Position numbers and translations under genes: made by a program. Shown here in pieces: positions 50,415 through 60,076 of a stretch of 64,000 nucleotides of DNA; positions within the stretch are counted from its first letter, which is position 1, and every line of letters begins with the position of its first letter. The DNA is taken from contig JHXB01000006.1 of NCBI GenBank assembly GCA_000621905.1, forward strand, positions 1 to 64,000. Reading direction: 5' to 3'. The notes beneath the pieces are model-generated. The model was not told where the DNA came from. It was given only the letters and a program-made list of their open reading frames with translations, and made no database searches. This DNA is from Lachnospiraceae bacterium NC2004. Lineage in GTDB: Bacteria > Bacillota > Clostridia > Lachnospirales > Lachnospiraceae.

Positions 50415-51650
50415 TTATCCAGCCATCCTAAGTATCATTCCAACGCCAATCTCGTCTTCGTCAGAATGCTCAAGCTTAACATATAACTCCTGCTTCGGAT
50501 GAGGCGCACTCTCCATAAGTTGTCCCTTATCGTCCTCAATAGAAATGACTTTAGCAATAGCATTTGCACCATTAGTTAGCATAATCTCTATCTCATCGCC
50601 TACCAGGAACTTGTTGCGCTGTGTAATCTTAACCGCACCGTCTTCTCTGATATCTTCAATATATCCAAGATATGTATACTCTTTAATGTACGTATTGGAA
50701 TCATATATCTGAGTCTCATGAGTAGGTTTACCATAATAAAATCCCGTTGTAAACTGTCTGTATGTACACTTAGCAATCTCTTCTCTATAATAATCAATAT
50801 TAGAGTTATAGACATCGAGCCCTTTATAAAAATCATCGATGGCACGCCTGTATGTCCTAGTAACCGCTGCTACATAAAGTGCCGTCTTCATTCTGCCTTC
50901 AACCTTAAAGCTGTCAATGCCCGCATCTATAAGATCCGGAACATGCTCAATCATAGACAAATCTTTGGAATTGAATATATAGGTACCACGCTCATTCTCC
51001 TCAACAGGAAGATACTCGCCCGGTCTCTCTTCTTCCATAACATAATATCTCCACCTGCAAGGATGAGTGCATGCGCCCTGGTTAGCATCGCGTCCGGTGA
51101 AATAATTGCTAAGCAGGCATCTTCCGGAATAAGAGATACACATAGCTCCATGTACAAAACTCTCTATCTCCATATCTTCAGGGATATTCTCTCTTATACC
51201 CTTAATCTCAGAAAGAGAAAGCTCTCTTGCAGATACAACCCTTGTTGCACCAAGGCTCTTCCAGAAGTTATATGTACCATAGTTGCAATTGTTAGCCTGA
51301 GTACTTATATGAATATCAATCTCCGGTGCAATCTCTCTTGCAATCGCAAAAATTCCCGGATCCGAAATAATCATAGCATCAGGCTTGATGTCCTTAAGCT
51401 CTTTAATATATTCTCTGACACCGCTTAAATCCTCGTTATGAGCCACGATATTAACCGTCACATAAAGCTTAACCCCATGCTCGTGACAATATCTAACCGC
51501 CTCTCGCATAGTATCATTATCAAAATTATGAGCATTTGCCCTAAGGCCATATAAATCACCGCCGATATATATTGCATCCGCTCCGTACAAAACTCCCACC
51601 TTAAGCACCTCTAAATTGCCCGCAGGAATCAAAAGCTCAGGCTTTCTCAT
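50415..51650 (-). CDS. U32-family peptidase-like tRNA hydroxylation protein (TrhP-like)
   Basis: 411 residues from ATG 51650 (AGGTG 6 bases before). The start MRKPELLIPAGNLEVLKVGV and the signature ESFVHGAMCISYSGRCLLSN followed by CTHPCRW are typical of the U32 family; Cys residues there may bind an iron-sulphur cluster. Related YrrN/YrrO (TrhP) make 5-hydroxyuridine in tRNA; others are listed as collagenase-like. The pairing with trmR just upstream, as in B. subtilis yrrM-yrrN-yrrO, supports tRNA hydroxylation (inference). Only one U32 gene is here, not two. Confidence 0.85.
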   Translation of the reverse strand: MRKPELLIPAGNLEVLKVGVLYGADAIYIGGDLYGLRANAHNFDNDTMREAVRYCHEHGVKLYVTVNIVAHNEDLSGVREYIKELKDIKPDAMIISDPGIFAIAREIAPEIDIHISTQANNCNYGTYNFWKSLGATRVVSARELSLSEIKGIRENIPEDMEIESFVHGAMCISYSGRCLLSNYFTGRDANQGACTHPCRWRYYVMEEERPGEYLPVEENERGTYIFNSKDLSMIEHVPDLIDAGIDSFKVEGRMKTALYVAAVTRTYRRAIDDFYKGLDVYNSNIDYYREEIAKCTYRQFTTGFYYGKPTHETQIYDSNTYIKEYTYLGYIEDIREDGAVKITQRNKFLVGDEIEIMLTNGANAIAKVISIEDDKGQLMESAPHPKQELYVKLEHSDEDEIGVGMILRMAG

Positions 51651-51659
51651 ATCATGCAC

Positions 51660-52322
51660 CTACTTTCTCTTAACAAGCGCCACACCATCACCTATAGTAA
51701 GTATAGATGTGACCAGACTCTCATCACTCTTCAAACTCTTTAAAAACTCTCTCATGCGCCCATATACAGTGTGATCTCGCCTTGTCATAACCTCAACCGG
51801 CCACGCGATATCTCCCTCCTGTAAAATGTTATCGCACACCATAATGCCATCTTTCTTCAGTAGCGGCATCGCCTTCTTATAAAACTCTTCGTACTGCCCC
51901 TTAGCAGCATCCATAAATATCAAATCATATGAATCTTCATCCATAGTATCAAGCACATCAAGCGCATCGCCAAAGAAAATGTTGATTGTATCATTTAAGC
52001 TAGCATTTGTAACGTTAGCAACTGCCCTATCATATCTCGCTTCATTTCTCTCGATGGTATCTATTGTAGCACCGGCAGGCAATACCTTTGCCATAACTAT
52101 CGCTGAGTATCCTATTGCCGTACCAATCTCCAGCACTCTCATTGGCTTCTTAAGATTAATCAGAAACCTTAATAACTCTCTAACATCCGAGCGAATAATA
52201 GGCACATGATTATCATGTGCCTCTTTAAGTAATTCTCTTATAATCTCGTCTTCTTCAGGGTTAAGCGAATCAACATACTCCTTAACATGCTCTTCAACAA
52301 TCAAAATATGCCTCCTAGTCAT
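51660..52322 (-). CDS. trmR: SAM-dependent O-methyltransferase (TrmR-like)
   Basis: 220 residues of the O-methyltransferase-3 family: RVLEIGTAIGYSAIVMAKVL (Gly-rich motif I, about 75-94), FMDAAKGQYEEFYK and CDNILQEGDI (metal and catalytic site). In B. subtilis the orthologue YrrM/TrmR methylates 5-hydroxyuridine of tRNA to 5-methoxyuridine. It lies directly before the U32 gene that could make the hydroxyl. Overlaps the ylbF-like gene by 8 bp. Confidence 0.85.
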   Translation of the reverse strand: MTRRHILIVEEHVKEYVDSLNPEEDEIIRELLKEAHDNHVPIIRSDVRELLRFLINLKKPMRVLEIGTAIGYSAIVMAKVLPAGATIDTIERNEARYDRAVANVTNASLNDTINIFFGDALDVLDTMDEDSYDLIFMDAAKGQYEEFYKKAMPLLKKDGIMVCDNILQEGDIAWPVEVMTRRDHTVYGRMREFLKSLKSDESLVTSILTIGDGVALVKRK

Positions 52323-52656
52323 CCAATACTTCTATAGCAAGCTGAAGATCGGATAAGATACCCTCCTCAACCTTGTTAAGCATTCTGACAAGTCTCTGTT
52401 CTGCGCCCAAGAACTCATTAACAGACGCAAGACTCAATATGTCACTGTACTCATCTCTAAGCCTTGTAACATCCTCATAGGCATTAAAATCCGACATAGT
52501 CTGAATCCTTATGTTCTTGCGTTCAAATTCCATGAGTCTTTTATACAACTTGTCATCTTCCTTGAGCTTGTTAAGGATACGAACGTAATGATTGTATTCA
52601 TTGCTGTTCTTAATCTCCTGATTAAGCTTTCTGGTCTGATACATAACCTCGTTCAT
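52315..52656 (-). CDS. YlbF-family protein
   Basis: 113 residues, all-helical, with MYQTRKLNQEIKNSNEYNHY and FERKNIRIQTMSDFNAYEDV, the YlbF/YmcA (Com_YlbF) pattern. In B. subtilis YlbF forms the Y-complex that tunes RNase Y; the gene next door here encodes RNase J. 7 bp after rnj. Confidence 0.8.
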   Translation of the reverse strand: MNEVMYQTRKLNQEIKNSNEYNHYVRILNKLKEDDKLYKRLMEFERKNIRIQTMSDFNAYEDVTRLRDEYSDILSLASVNEFLGAEQRLVRMLNKVEEGILSDLQLAIEVLDD

Positions 52657-52663
52657 GTCAACC

Positions 52664-54337
52664 TCACACTTCGCTGATTATAGGAAGAATCATCGGATTC
52701 CTCTTGATTCTCTTCCAAAGGAACTCACCTAGTGAATCCCTAATCATATTCTTCATGCGCGCCCAGTCGGTAATATTGCGCGACTCACACTCCATAAGTG
52801 CCTCAGAAACCACATGTCTGGCATCCTCTATCAAAGTCTCCGACTCTCTCACGTAGACAAATCCTCTGGACACAATATCAGGTCCCGCAAGAATCCTTCC
52901 GGTCTCTTTCTCCATGGTGACAACAACCACCATAAGCCCGTTCTGTGAAAGCTGCTGACGATCTCTAAGTACGATATTACCTACATCTCCAACTCCAAGT
53001 CCATCAACAAATATGCTCTCAGCAGGCACTCTTCCGACTATCTCGGCACTCTCCTCAGAAAGCTCCAACACATCTCCGCACTTCATAATAACGACCTTGT
53101 CCTTTGGAATACCCATAGTAACCGCAAGATCCTTATGAGCATGCAAATGCTGATACTCACCATGAACAGGAATCGAGTACTTAGGCTTGGTAAGCGCATA
53201 CATAAGCTTAATCTCTTCTGCGCAGGCGTGTCCGGATACATGAGTATCCTGAAACTCAACCTTAGCACCCTTCATAATAAGCTCGTTGATAATCCTTGAA
53301 ACGCTCTTCTCATTACCCGGAATCGGATGAGAACTGAATATAACTGTATCCATCGGGGTTATGGTGACTTTCTTATGAATCGAATTGGCCATCCTTGAAA
53401 GTGCTGCCATAGTCTCTCCCTGACTACCTGTTGTTATAATAACAAGCTGGTCATCAGGATAATTCTTAAGTTCCTCTATATCAATCAAAGTATGCTCAGG
53501 CATGTTGATATAGCCAAGCTCAACCGCAGTCGTGATGATATTAACCATCGACCTGCCCTCGACAACAACCTTACGCTTGTACTTATATGCTGAATTAATA
53601 ATCTGCTGAACCCTGTCAACATTTGACGCAAATGTCGCAACGATAATACGCCTGTCCTCATTGTCAGAGAAAATGCTGTCAAACGTCTTGCCGACAGTAC
53701 TCTCAGACGGGGTAAAGCCCGGACGCATAACATTGGTACTGTCACACATAAGCGCCAAGACGCCCTTCTTACCGAGTTCTCCAAAACGTTGGAGGTCAAT
53801 CATATCACCATAGACAGGTGTGTAATCAACCTTGAAATCACCTGTATGCACAATCACACCCGCAGGTGTATAAATAGCTAAAGCAGCAGCATCTGCAATA
53901 CTGTGATTGGTGCAAATGAACTCTACTCTAAAACACCCTAAATTAATAGACTGTCCATAGGTCACAATCTTCCTCTTGACGTTCTGCAAAAGATTGTGCT
54001 CCTTAAGCTTGTTGTCAATAATACCAATCGTCAACTTGGTAGCGTAAATAGGTATCGGAAGCTCCTTCTCAACGTACGGAATAGCTCCGATATGGTCCTC
54101 GTGTGCATGCGTGATTATCATACCCTTGATCTTCTCACGATTCTCCTTAAGGTATGTGATGTCAGGGATGACAAGATCAACGCCCAGCATGTCATCCTCC
54201 GGAAATGATAATCCGCAGTCCACAATAATAATACTGTCCTCGTACTCGAAGGCAGTAATGTTCATGCCGATCTGCTCTAAACCACCTAAAGGTATAATCT
54301 TAACCTTAGGTGCAGCATCTCCTTGATAATTCTTCAT
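52664..54337 (-). CDS. rnj: Ribonuclease J
   Basis: 557 residues. Metallo-beta-lactamase fold with THAHEDHIGAIPYV (HxHxDH, about 76-81), the beta-CASP domain (STNVMRPGFTPSESTVGKTF, ATFASNVDR, ITTGSQGE) and C-terminal residues. Zinc-dependent 5' exo- and endoribonuclease in mRNA and rRNA processing. Stop/start spacing with DUF1292 is 3 bp. Confidence 0.95.
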   Translation of the reverse strand: MKNYQGDAAPKVKIIPLGGLEQIGMNITAFEYEDSIIIVDCGLSFPEDDMLGVDLVIPDITYLKENREKIKGMIITHAHEDHIGAIPYVEKELPIPIYATKLTIGIIDNKLKEHNLLQNVKRKIVTYGQSINLGCFRVEFICTNHSIADAAALAIYTPAGVIVHTGDFKVDYTPVYGDMIDLQRFGELGKKGVLALMCDSTNVMRPGFTPSESTVGKTFDSIFSDNEDRRIIVATFASNVDRVQQIINSAYKYKRKVVVEGRSMVNIITTAVELGYINMPEHTLIDIEELKNYPDDQLVIITTGSQGETMAALSRMANSIHKKVTITPMDTVIFSSHPIPGNEKSVSRIINELIMKGAKVEFQDTHVSGHACAEEIKLMYALTKPKYSIPVHGEYQHLHAHKDLAVTMGIPKDKVVIMKCGDVLELSEESAEIVGRVPAESIFVDGLGVGDVGNIVLRDRQQLSQNGLMVVVVTMEKETGRILAGPDIVSRGFVYVRESETLIEDARHVVSEALMECESRNITDWARMKNMIRDSLGEFLWKRIKRNPMILPIISEV

Positions 54338-54340
54338 TTG

Positions 54341-54616
54341 TTAGTCCTCGCTTATAATATCAGCGTCCTCTAAAAGCTCCTGAAACACCTTAGATACGCT
54401 GTCTAATTCACTTTCATCCTCAACAAAAGAATAGGATACCTCGTCTGAGGCAGAGTCTTCACTATCTCTCCGCATCAGATATACCGTATCCTCATCTTCT
54501 CGTTCAGTTACAAGTATATACTCACGACCCATGATCGTGGTTGATTCTATAATATTAAAAAATAGCTCTTCACCATCGTCGGATGTGAAGCTTATAAACT
54601 TATCATTATCGTTCAT
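54341..54616 (-). CDS. DUF1292 protein (YrzB-like)
   Basis: 91 residues from ATG 54616; the longer frame back into ruvX is not used. Acidic, with ISFTSDDGEELFFNIIESTT and EYILVTE, then a Glu/Asp-rich tail (ISED end). The DUF1292 pattern and its place after ruvX match B. subtilis yrzB. Function unknown. A weak ribosome binding site suggests coupling to ruvX. Confidence 0.85.
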   Translation of the reverse strand: MNDNDKFISFTSDDGEELFFNIIESTTIMGREYILVTEREDEDTVYLMRRDSEDSASDEVSYSFVEDESELDSVSKVFQELLEDADIISED

Positions 54617-54617
54617 A

Positions 54618-55046
54618 TTAATTACCGTTCTTAACACTGTCCATATAATTCTGTAAAATGATGGCAGCAGCCACCTGGTCTATAAATTTCTTACGATTCT
54701 TCTTGGCAACATTGCACTCTTCTAATATCCTGTCCGCCTCTACGGTGGTGAGTCTCTCATCCCACATAACAACCGGAAGGCTAGTGCGCCTCGCTAAGTC
54801 TTCCTGAACCTTCTTGGTTTCTATAGCTCGAAATCCTTCAGTGTTGTTCATATTGACAGGAAACCCAAGAATAATCTTCTCTACGTCATATTCCAACGCC
54901 AATGCCTCTATACGGGCATAAGTCTGTCTAAGCTTGTCAGGGTGCTTTCTTGTGATAGTCTCCACCTCTTGCGCGGTGATACCTAAAGAATCACTCACAG
55001 CAACCCCAACCGTGACAGAACCAAAGTCCAAGCCCATAAGTCTCAT
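54618..55046 (-). CDS. ruvX: Putative pre-16S rRNA nuclease YqgF/RuvX
   Basis: 142 residues. RNase H-like fold: MRLMGLDFGSVTVGVAVSDS (D7), then LGFPVNMNNTEGFRA and WDERLTTVEADRIL, with QVAAAIILQNYM at the end. Processes the 5' end of 16S rRNA; also proposed as Holliday-junction resolvase. 9 bp after ireB. Confidence 0.93.
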   Translation of the reverse strand: MRLMGLDFGSVTVGVAVSDSLGITAQEVETITRKHPDKLRQTYARIEALALEYDVEKIILGFPVNMNNTEGFRAIETKKVQEDLARRTSLPVVMWDERLTTVEADRILEECNVAKKNRKKFIDQVAAAIILQNYMDSVKNGN

Positions 55047-55055
55047 ATCACACCT

Positions 55056-55310
55056 CTACTTAAGCTTGGAATCAATATAATACTCTAATATGCCTTCGAT
55101 AATCTCATCTCTCTCGATCTTCATGATGAGACTTCTGGCATTCTTGTGACTGGTTATGTAAGTAGGATCTCCGCTCATAACATATCCTACAATCTGGTTA
55201 ACAGGGTTGTAGCCTTTCTCTGTGAGAGCAGCATAAACCTCCTCTAATATCTGATGTACATCAAGCTCCGGCTCCTTAACCGCCTTGAAATATTGTGTAT
55301 TACTATCCAT
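55056..55310 (-). CDS. ireB: IreB/DUF965 regulatory phosphoprotein
   Basis: 84 residues: VHQILEEVYAALTEKGYNPV and GYVMSGDPTYITSHKNARSL are the signature of IreB (YrzL). In Enterococcus IreB is a substrate of the PASTA kinase IreK and affects cephalosporin resistance. N-terminal Thr5 (SNTQYF) is near the usual phosphorylated position. It starts the ireB-ruvX-DUF1292-rnj run. Confidence 0.93.
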   Translation of the reverse strand: MDSNTQYFKAVKEPELDVHQILEEVYAALTEKGYNPVNQIVGYVMSGDPTYITSHKNARSLIMKIERDEIIEGILEYYIDSKLK

Positions 55311-55376
55311 ATAATCACGTCCTTTACACTATTAGTAATAATATAACGCATCTCGCAAAATATTGCAACCAAAAAA

Positions 55377-55401
55377 CTACCCGCTCGTAATAAGCGGGTA
55401 G
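55377..55401 (-). terminator. Terminator after the HPr-like gene
   Basis: CTACCCGCT and AGCGGGTAG with a 7-base loop, then TTTTTTGG on the minus strand. 22 bp past the stop. Confidence 0.9.
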
Positions 55402-55422
55402 CATGTGTTACATAATTCCTGA

Positions 55423-55662
55423 TTATTTAGCAAGATACATATCAATAGCCTCAAGAATCGAATTAAGCTCAGCTTCTGTCTCAGAATGAATATTAAGATC
55501 TATCGGCTTAGTTATATCAAGACTAAATATACCCATTATTGACTTCGCATCGATAACATAACGGCCTGATACGAGATCGAACTCAGCATCAAACTGTCCT
55601 ATAGTGTTGACAAATGCTTTAACTTTCTCAATTGAATTAAGATTAACTCTAACCTGTGTCAC
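55423..55662 (-). CDS. HPr-like protein without the active-site histidine
   Basis: 79 residues from GTG 55662, which has GGGAGGC 8 bases upstream; the frame is open to 55704 but no site supports it. The fold matches HPr, with YVIDAKSIMGIFSLD (Ser41 corresponds to regulatory Ser46), but the region of the catalytic His15 (GLHARPA in PTS HPr) reads NLNSIEKVKAF, so no phosphocarrier His exists. Such a protein cannot run the sugar PTS; it may be regulatory, like Crh, but without any His/Ser relay shown. Single gene with its own terminator, divergent from mtaB. Confidence 0.82.
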   Translation of the reverse strand: MTQVRVNLNSIEKVKAFVNTIGQFDAEFDLVSGRYVIDAKSIMGIFSLDITKPIDLNIHSETEAELNSILEAIDMYLAK

Positions 55663-55755
55663 AGTCTTACGCCTCCCTTTTATTAGATTCCTGTTGACAA
55701 TCATACCTTTATATACTACATTTGCAATATGAAAATGTCAAGAGGAAGTGTAAAA

Positions 55756-57087
55756 ATGGTTGATAATATGAAGAGCGTATCATTCCTGACCTTGGGATGC
55801 AAGGTTAATCAATACGAATCCGACGGAATGGCCGAGTTACTTAAAGCAAATGGATATGATGTCTTGCCATGGGGTGAGAAGTCAGACGTTTCAATAGTCA
55901 ACACCTGCGCAGTCACCAATATCGCATCAAGGAAGTCAAGGCAAATGCTAAATCGCGCCAAAAAAATCAATCCCGATACAGTGCTCGTTGCTTGCGGATG
56001 CTATATTCAATCAGTAGATGATGTACTTAACACACTCCCGGAGGTTGATATATTCCTTGGCAATAATCAGAAGAACAGAATTGTCGAGTTTCTTGATGAA
56101 TACTATAAAAACAAGACAAGACAGGACCACATCATCGATATTAATCGCGAGAGTGCGTACGAGAGTTTTGCTATAAATAACACGGTAGCTAACACAAGAG
56201 CGTACGTTAAAGTTCAAGACGGGTGCAACAGATTCTGTACATATTGCATCATTCCGTACGTCAGAGGGCGTGTTCGTTCAAGGAGCATGGAAGGGATTGT
56301 AAGAGAGGTCGAATCTCTTGCTGCCTCAGGATATAAAGAAATCGTAGTCACAGGTATACACGTTACCTCATACGGAATGGATATAGAAGATGACAATATC
56401 AATTTTTTGTCTCTTATAACAAGGCTCAACGAGATTGATGGTATTGAGAGGATAAGGCTCGGATCGCTTGAGCCTAACGTAGTAACCAAGGAGTTTGTGG
56501 AAGGAATTGTTAAGTTAGATAAGGTATGCCCTCATTTTCACCTATCATTGCAGAGCGGATGCGACGCTACATTAAAGCGCATGAATAGGCACTATACAAC
56601 TGAAGAATATAAGCGAGGAGTAGAACTATTACGAGACGCATATGATAACCCGGCAATCACTACAGATGTGATTGTAGGATTTCCCGGGGAGACCGACAAA
56701 GAATTCGAAGAGACATATAATTACCTTCAGGATATCAATCTCTATGAGATGCATGTATTCCCTTACTCAAGAAGAAAGGGAACGAAGGCTGATACAATGT
56801 CTAATCAGATTAACGGTAATAATAAACACGAACGAAGTGAGAAGTTAAGACGTCTCGTTGCCATGAACAAAGCTCTTTACGAAGAGAAGTTTATGGGCAA
56901 GAGCGTCAAGGTGTTGGTTGAAGAAATTGTGGATATTGATGGTATTTCATATTGGGTTGGGCATACCGAAAGGTATGTTAAGGTAGCTATACCTATTGAT
57001 GATAGGATTAAGTCCGGGGATATTGTTGAGGTAATGTTATCTAAGAGGCTTAATGATGAATACTTGCTTGGAGAATCTCCTGTGTGA
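55756..57087 (+). CDS. mtaB: tRNA ms2t6A37 methylthiotransferase MtaB
   Basis: 443 residues from ATG 55756, with AGAGGAAGTG before it. N-terminal MTTase domain with three Cys (LGCKVNQYES, NTCAVTN, CGCYIQ), radical SAM motif CNRFCTYC binding a second 4Fe-4S cluster, PYVRGRVRSR, and a C-terminal TRAM-like domain. Adds a methylthio group to t6A37 of tRNAs. Single gene; ends at a strong bidirectional terminator. Confidence 0.93.
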   Translation: MVDNMKSVSFLTLGCKVNQYESDGMAELLKANGYDVLPWGEKSDVSIVNTCAVTNIASRKSRQMLNRAKKINPDTVLVACGCYIQSVDDVLNTLPEVDIFLGNNQKNRIVEFLDEYYKNKTRQDHIIDINRESAYESFAINNTVANTRAYVKVQDGCNRFCTYCIIPYVRGRVRSRSMEGIVREVESLAASGYKEIVVTGIHVTSYGMDIEDDNINFLSLITRLNEIDGIERIRLGSLEPNVVTKEFVEGIVKLDKVCPHFHLSLQSGCDATLKRMNRHYTTEEYKRGVELLRDAYDNPAITTDVIVGFPGETDKEFEETYNYLQDINLYEMHVFPYSRRKGTKADTMSNQINGNNKHERSEKLRRLVAMNKALYEEKFMGKSVKVLVEEIVDIDGISYWVGHTERYVKVAIPIDDRIKSGDIVEVMLSKRLNDEYLLGESPV

Positions 57088-57099
57088 ATGCTCCAGAAT

Positions 57100-57136
57100 A
57101 AAACACCCGACCAAGACAAGCCTGGTCGGGTGTTTT
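57100..57136. terminator. Bidirectional terminator between mtaB and yfhO-like gene
   Basis: AAAACACCCGACCA and TGGTCGGGTGTTTT with a 9-base loop. Both strands carry T at the exit. It separates convergent genes. Confidence 0.9.
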
Positions 57137-57157
57137 AAGTTTCCTATTTATTTAAAC

Positions 57158-60001
57158 TCACTCGTTTTCCTCATTTTCCTCTTCTTCATCGTCTTCTAAG
57201 AATGCCATGAGTCTACTCTTCTTTTTAGTTTTCTCACCTTTCACGTCATTTTCTTTCTCGTTGTTTTCTTCCGTGCCAGCTTCATCGTCCTTTTCATCCT
57301 CATCATCCTCAAGAGCTTCCGATAAGAACTTTGCTATAGCACTCTTCTCACCAGGAGTGTATTCATATTCATCGATATATACTCCCTTTTCAAGCCAGAA
57401 GCAATACTTACCCTTCTTAAAGTAGAGTACCATAAACAAAGCAATGACAAAGAAAACAACAGATAACGCCAGTCCTAGAGCAAACCCTCTGTTCTTATAT
57501 CTAAGAACCACTTCATGCTCTCCATCGCCAACATAAAAGCTTAAGAAAGCACCAGCTATAGAACTTGTCTTAACCTCTTTACCATCAACAGTTACAGTCC
57601 ACGCTGTATCATAAGGAATAGTAGTGAACACACGATTATCCCCGTTGCTTTTTAGAGTTCCCTTTAACATATCAGACTTGTATTCAGTAACCTTCATCTG
57701 CCTATCAGCTAAATTAGCGTACACGTCTTCAAACCTGTCATTATCGAATGTGTATGAGTCAAAGTAGTAACTTTCCACTCCAAACGGATTTTCAAAATCA
57801 CCCGGCTCGAATCCAAATGTGTATTCCTTCTTATCTCCGGCATTTAAAAATCCGGCATGATACTGATCAACAAAATCAAAATAATAATCACCGGAGGTTT
57901 TAACAGACACTCCAACAGTAACAAAAGAAGTTTTAGAACTATCATACTCCTTTTTTTCACTATCTTTGCCTTGTGTTATTACAACCGCTCCATCATGTAT
58001 AATAGCCGAGCAGTTAACCGTCTTACTTATACTCAAATCCACCTGAGTACCCGTTAATAATCCATCATCTCCAGATAGACACTTTAGCAAATCTCTGTTA
58101 GGAATTCCGGTAGCATCAGAAGAGGAATTGGATTCTTCGTATTCCTTCATATCCGTTGCTGCTACTATAACCGGTGATAAAACCTTATCATTCTCGTAGA
58201 GATTATAACCATCCTCACTATCTACAAGTTTGTATTGGGCAAACATAGCATCTCTGCTCAGATATGTTTCGTCGCTTGCTTTATCGTCTTGCTCAATTAA
58301 ATACTTTCTAGAAAACAGAGCATTTAACACAGGATTATACCCACTTGTGTATAACGCGTTAGTACGGGCCTTGATTCCCAGATTATTCAATGCAAAAAGA
58401 TATTTTTCGTTTGTTTTTTCAGCTACACCGGACATACTGTTAACACCAAATGTGCACCCCTTATTAAGTAGTGACTGCTCATCAACAAAATCCGCCCTAT
58501 AAAAGCTCGCACTATCCTTAACCTCATCCCACATACTAGATGAAGTATCGTATTCTAAATTGGCACTATCATTCTGTGAATGCTTAAACAGCAAGGTATA
58601 GTTCCATCCCATCTCTATAACTAATATCACAGTCATAGCAATGGCAAATGTTTCTTTTGATTTAAACCTATCCTTAAGAATTAATAGCACTCCATAACCA
58701 ATTATAAAATCAAAACTGTAAAGGTATATATTCAGATTAGACTTATCGCTACTAAATACTACTGCTCCTAAGTCAACAACAATCATAAGAATAACAGGGA
58801 TAAGAAGACGGAGTTTAGACAAAACAAAACTCTTTTCCTTATATAACGAGAACGACTCCTGTGCAAGAATAATCATATAAAACAATATAATAATCACTTG
58901 TTTGTTAGGGTTGCTAATAGGATAATGAAGCATATGAATAACATAATTACACGTCGACTCATTAACTGATAATAGCATAATCGCATATACCACAAGTTTT
59001 CTTACACTCGTTGACAATCTTACATTCTTGTTAAGAAAATAAGTAAGCGAAAGCAACTCTATAAGTATTCCGGCATACAGATTACTTTGCCAATACTCTG
59101 TATATACCGAGCCAGATTCAACCAAATCATTAAACATAAGCGCCTGGCCAATCACTTCAAACCAATCAGTAAAAAACCAAGGACCCATATATTCAGATGA
59201 ACTATTAACGATGCTATTACTATAAACAATAACAGGAATTAGTAATACTGCAGAAACTCCAATTGCAATTCCGGATACTCCTATTATTTTAACTGACTTT
59301 ATTATAAATTCTCTAAAAGACTTAAAACTAAGTGTAAGATAATAAAGAGCAGTAAATATGATGATAATAGCACCAATATAAAAATTCATAAAAACAATTA
59401 GAGTCAAAGAAACAAAGTACATTCTCCATCCTAGGTTAGCAACGAACCTCTCAAGCCCTAATATCAGAAACGGAAGTAGTACAAACACTCCTGAGTAAGG
59501 ATAAAAGCCACTCATAAAAACAAACGCAGGAAGTAGCCCATAAGCCATTCCAAACAATAACACTTCAGGTTGATTCTTGTTTAACCTTGCTTTAGAAACC
59601 CTATGTGTTAGATAATAACTCATTGCCAGAAACATCATAACAGCCGTCGCTATAATACACACATTTAACGTCGCAGCATAGTATTTCGCAGGGACGATAA
59701 ACAACGGAAGCATTGTCGGACTTGTTAGCGTATAACAAATCAAATAATAGAAATTAGTTCCTCCCATAGAATGCCAAGAGTAAGTCAACGCCTCACCTGA
59801 TGATATCTTGTCTTTAAGCTCTTCTATATACGGAAATATCTGTGATAAGTTATCTCCACTCGATAATAAACTATCCCCAAAAGGAGCGCACTTATACACG
59901 ACCATTACTATCAAGTTTATTAACGCTACCAAGATTGATCCAACAATTAATATACCGTTCTCCTTGATCAACTTAGATTTTCCGACACAATCCTTATTCA
60001 T
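57158..60001 (-). CDS. YfhO-family membrane protein with acidic cytoplasmic tail
   Basis: 947 residues from ATG 60001 (AGGAGGAACTATA before it). About 12 membrane helices in the first 470 residues, with the YfhO motif GGTNFYYLICY and SYYLTHR; extracytoplasmic C-terminal domain (about 470-840) with NSMSGVAEKTNEKYLFALN and GAFLSFYVGDGEHEVVLRY; a final membrane helix; and an acidic/basic tail (about 870-947, EDDEDEKDDE... EDDEEEENEENE). YfhO proteins transfer sugars from undecaprenyl carriers to lipoteichoic acid with a CsbB-like partner (known in Bacillus and Listeria). Its tail is absent from the 871-residue neighbour. Confidence 0.85.
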   Translation of the reverse strand: MNKDCVGKSKLIKENGILIVGSILVALINLIVMVVYKCAPFGDSLLSSGDNLSQIFPYIEELKDKISSGEALTYSWHSMGGTNFYYLICYTLTSPTMLPLFIVPAKYYAATLNVCIIATAVMMFLAMSYYLTHRVSKARLNKNQPEVLLFGMAYGLLPAFVFMSGFYPYSGVFVLLPFLILGLERFVANLGWRMYFVSLTLIVFMNFYIGAIIIIFTALYYLTLSFKSFREFIIKSVKIIGVSGIAIGVSAVLLIPVIVYSNSIVNSSSEYMGPWFFTDWFEVIGQALMFNDLVESGSVYTEYWQSNLYAGILIELLSLTYFLNKNVRLSTSVRKLVVYAIMLLSVNESTCNYVIHMLHYPISNPNKQVIIILFYMIILAQESFSLYKEKSFVLSKLRLLIPVILMIVVDLGAVVFSSDKSNLNIYLYSFDFIIGYGVLLILKDRFKSKETFAIAMTVILVIEMGWNYTLLFKHSQNDSANLEYDTSSSMWDEVKDSASFYRADFVDEQSLLNKGCTFGVNSMSGVAEKTNEKYLFALNNLGIKARTNALYTSGYNPVLNALFSRKYLIEQDDKASDETYLSRDAMFAQYKLVDSEDGYNLYENDKVLSPVIVAATDMKEYEESNSSSDATGIPNRDLLKCLSGDDGLLTGTQVDLSISKTVNCSAIIHDGAVVITQGKDSEKKEYDSSKTSFVTVGVSVKTSGDYYFDFVDQYHAGFLNAGDKKEYTFGFEPGDFENPFGVESYYFDSYTFDNDRFEDVYANLADRQMKVTEYKSDMLKGTLKSNGDNRVFTTIPYDTAWTVTVDGKEVKTSSIAGAFLSFYVGDGEHEVVLRYKNRGFALGLALSVVFFVIALFMVLYFKKGKYCFWLEKGVYIDEYEYTPGEKSAIAKFLSEALEDDEDEKDDEAGTEENNEKENDVKGEKTKKKSRLMAFLEDDEEEENEENE

Positions 60002-60076
60002 TATAGTTCCTCCTAACACCAGCATTACTCTTTTTCGCTGTTAAACAGCTTTACCCATAATACCACAGCAATGCTT

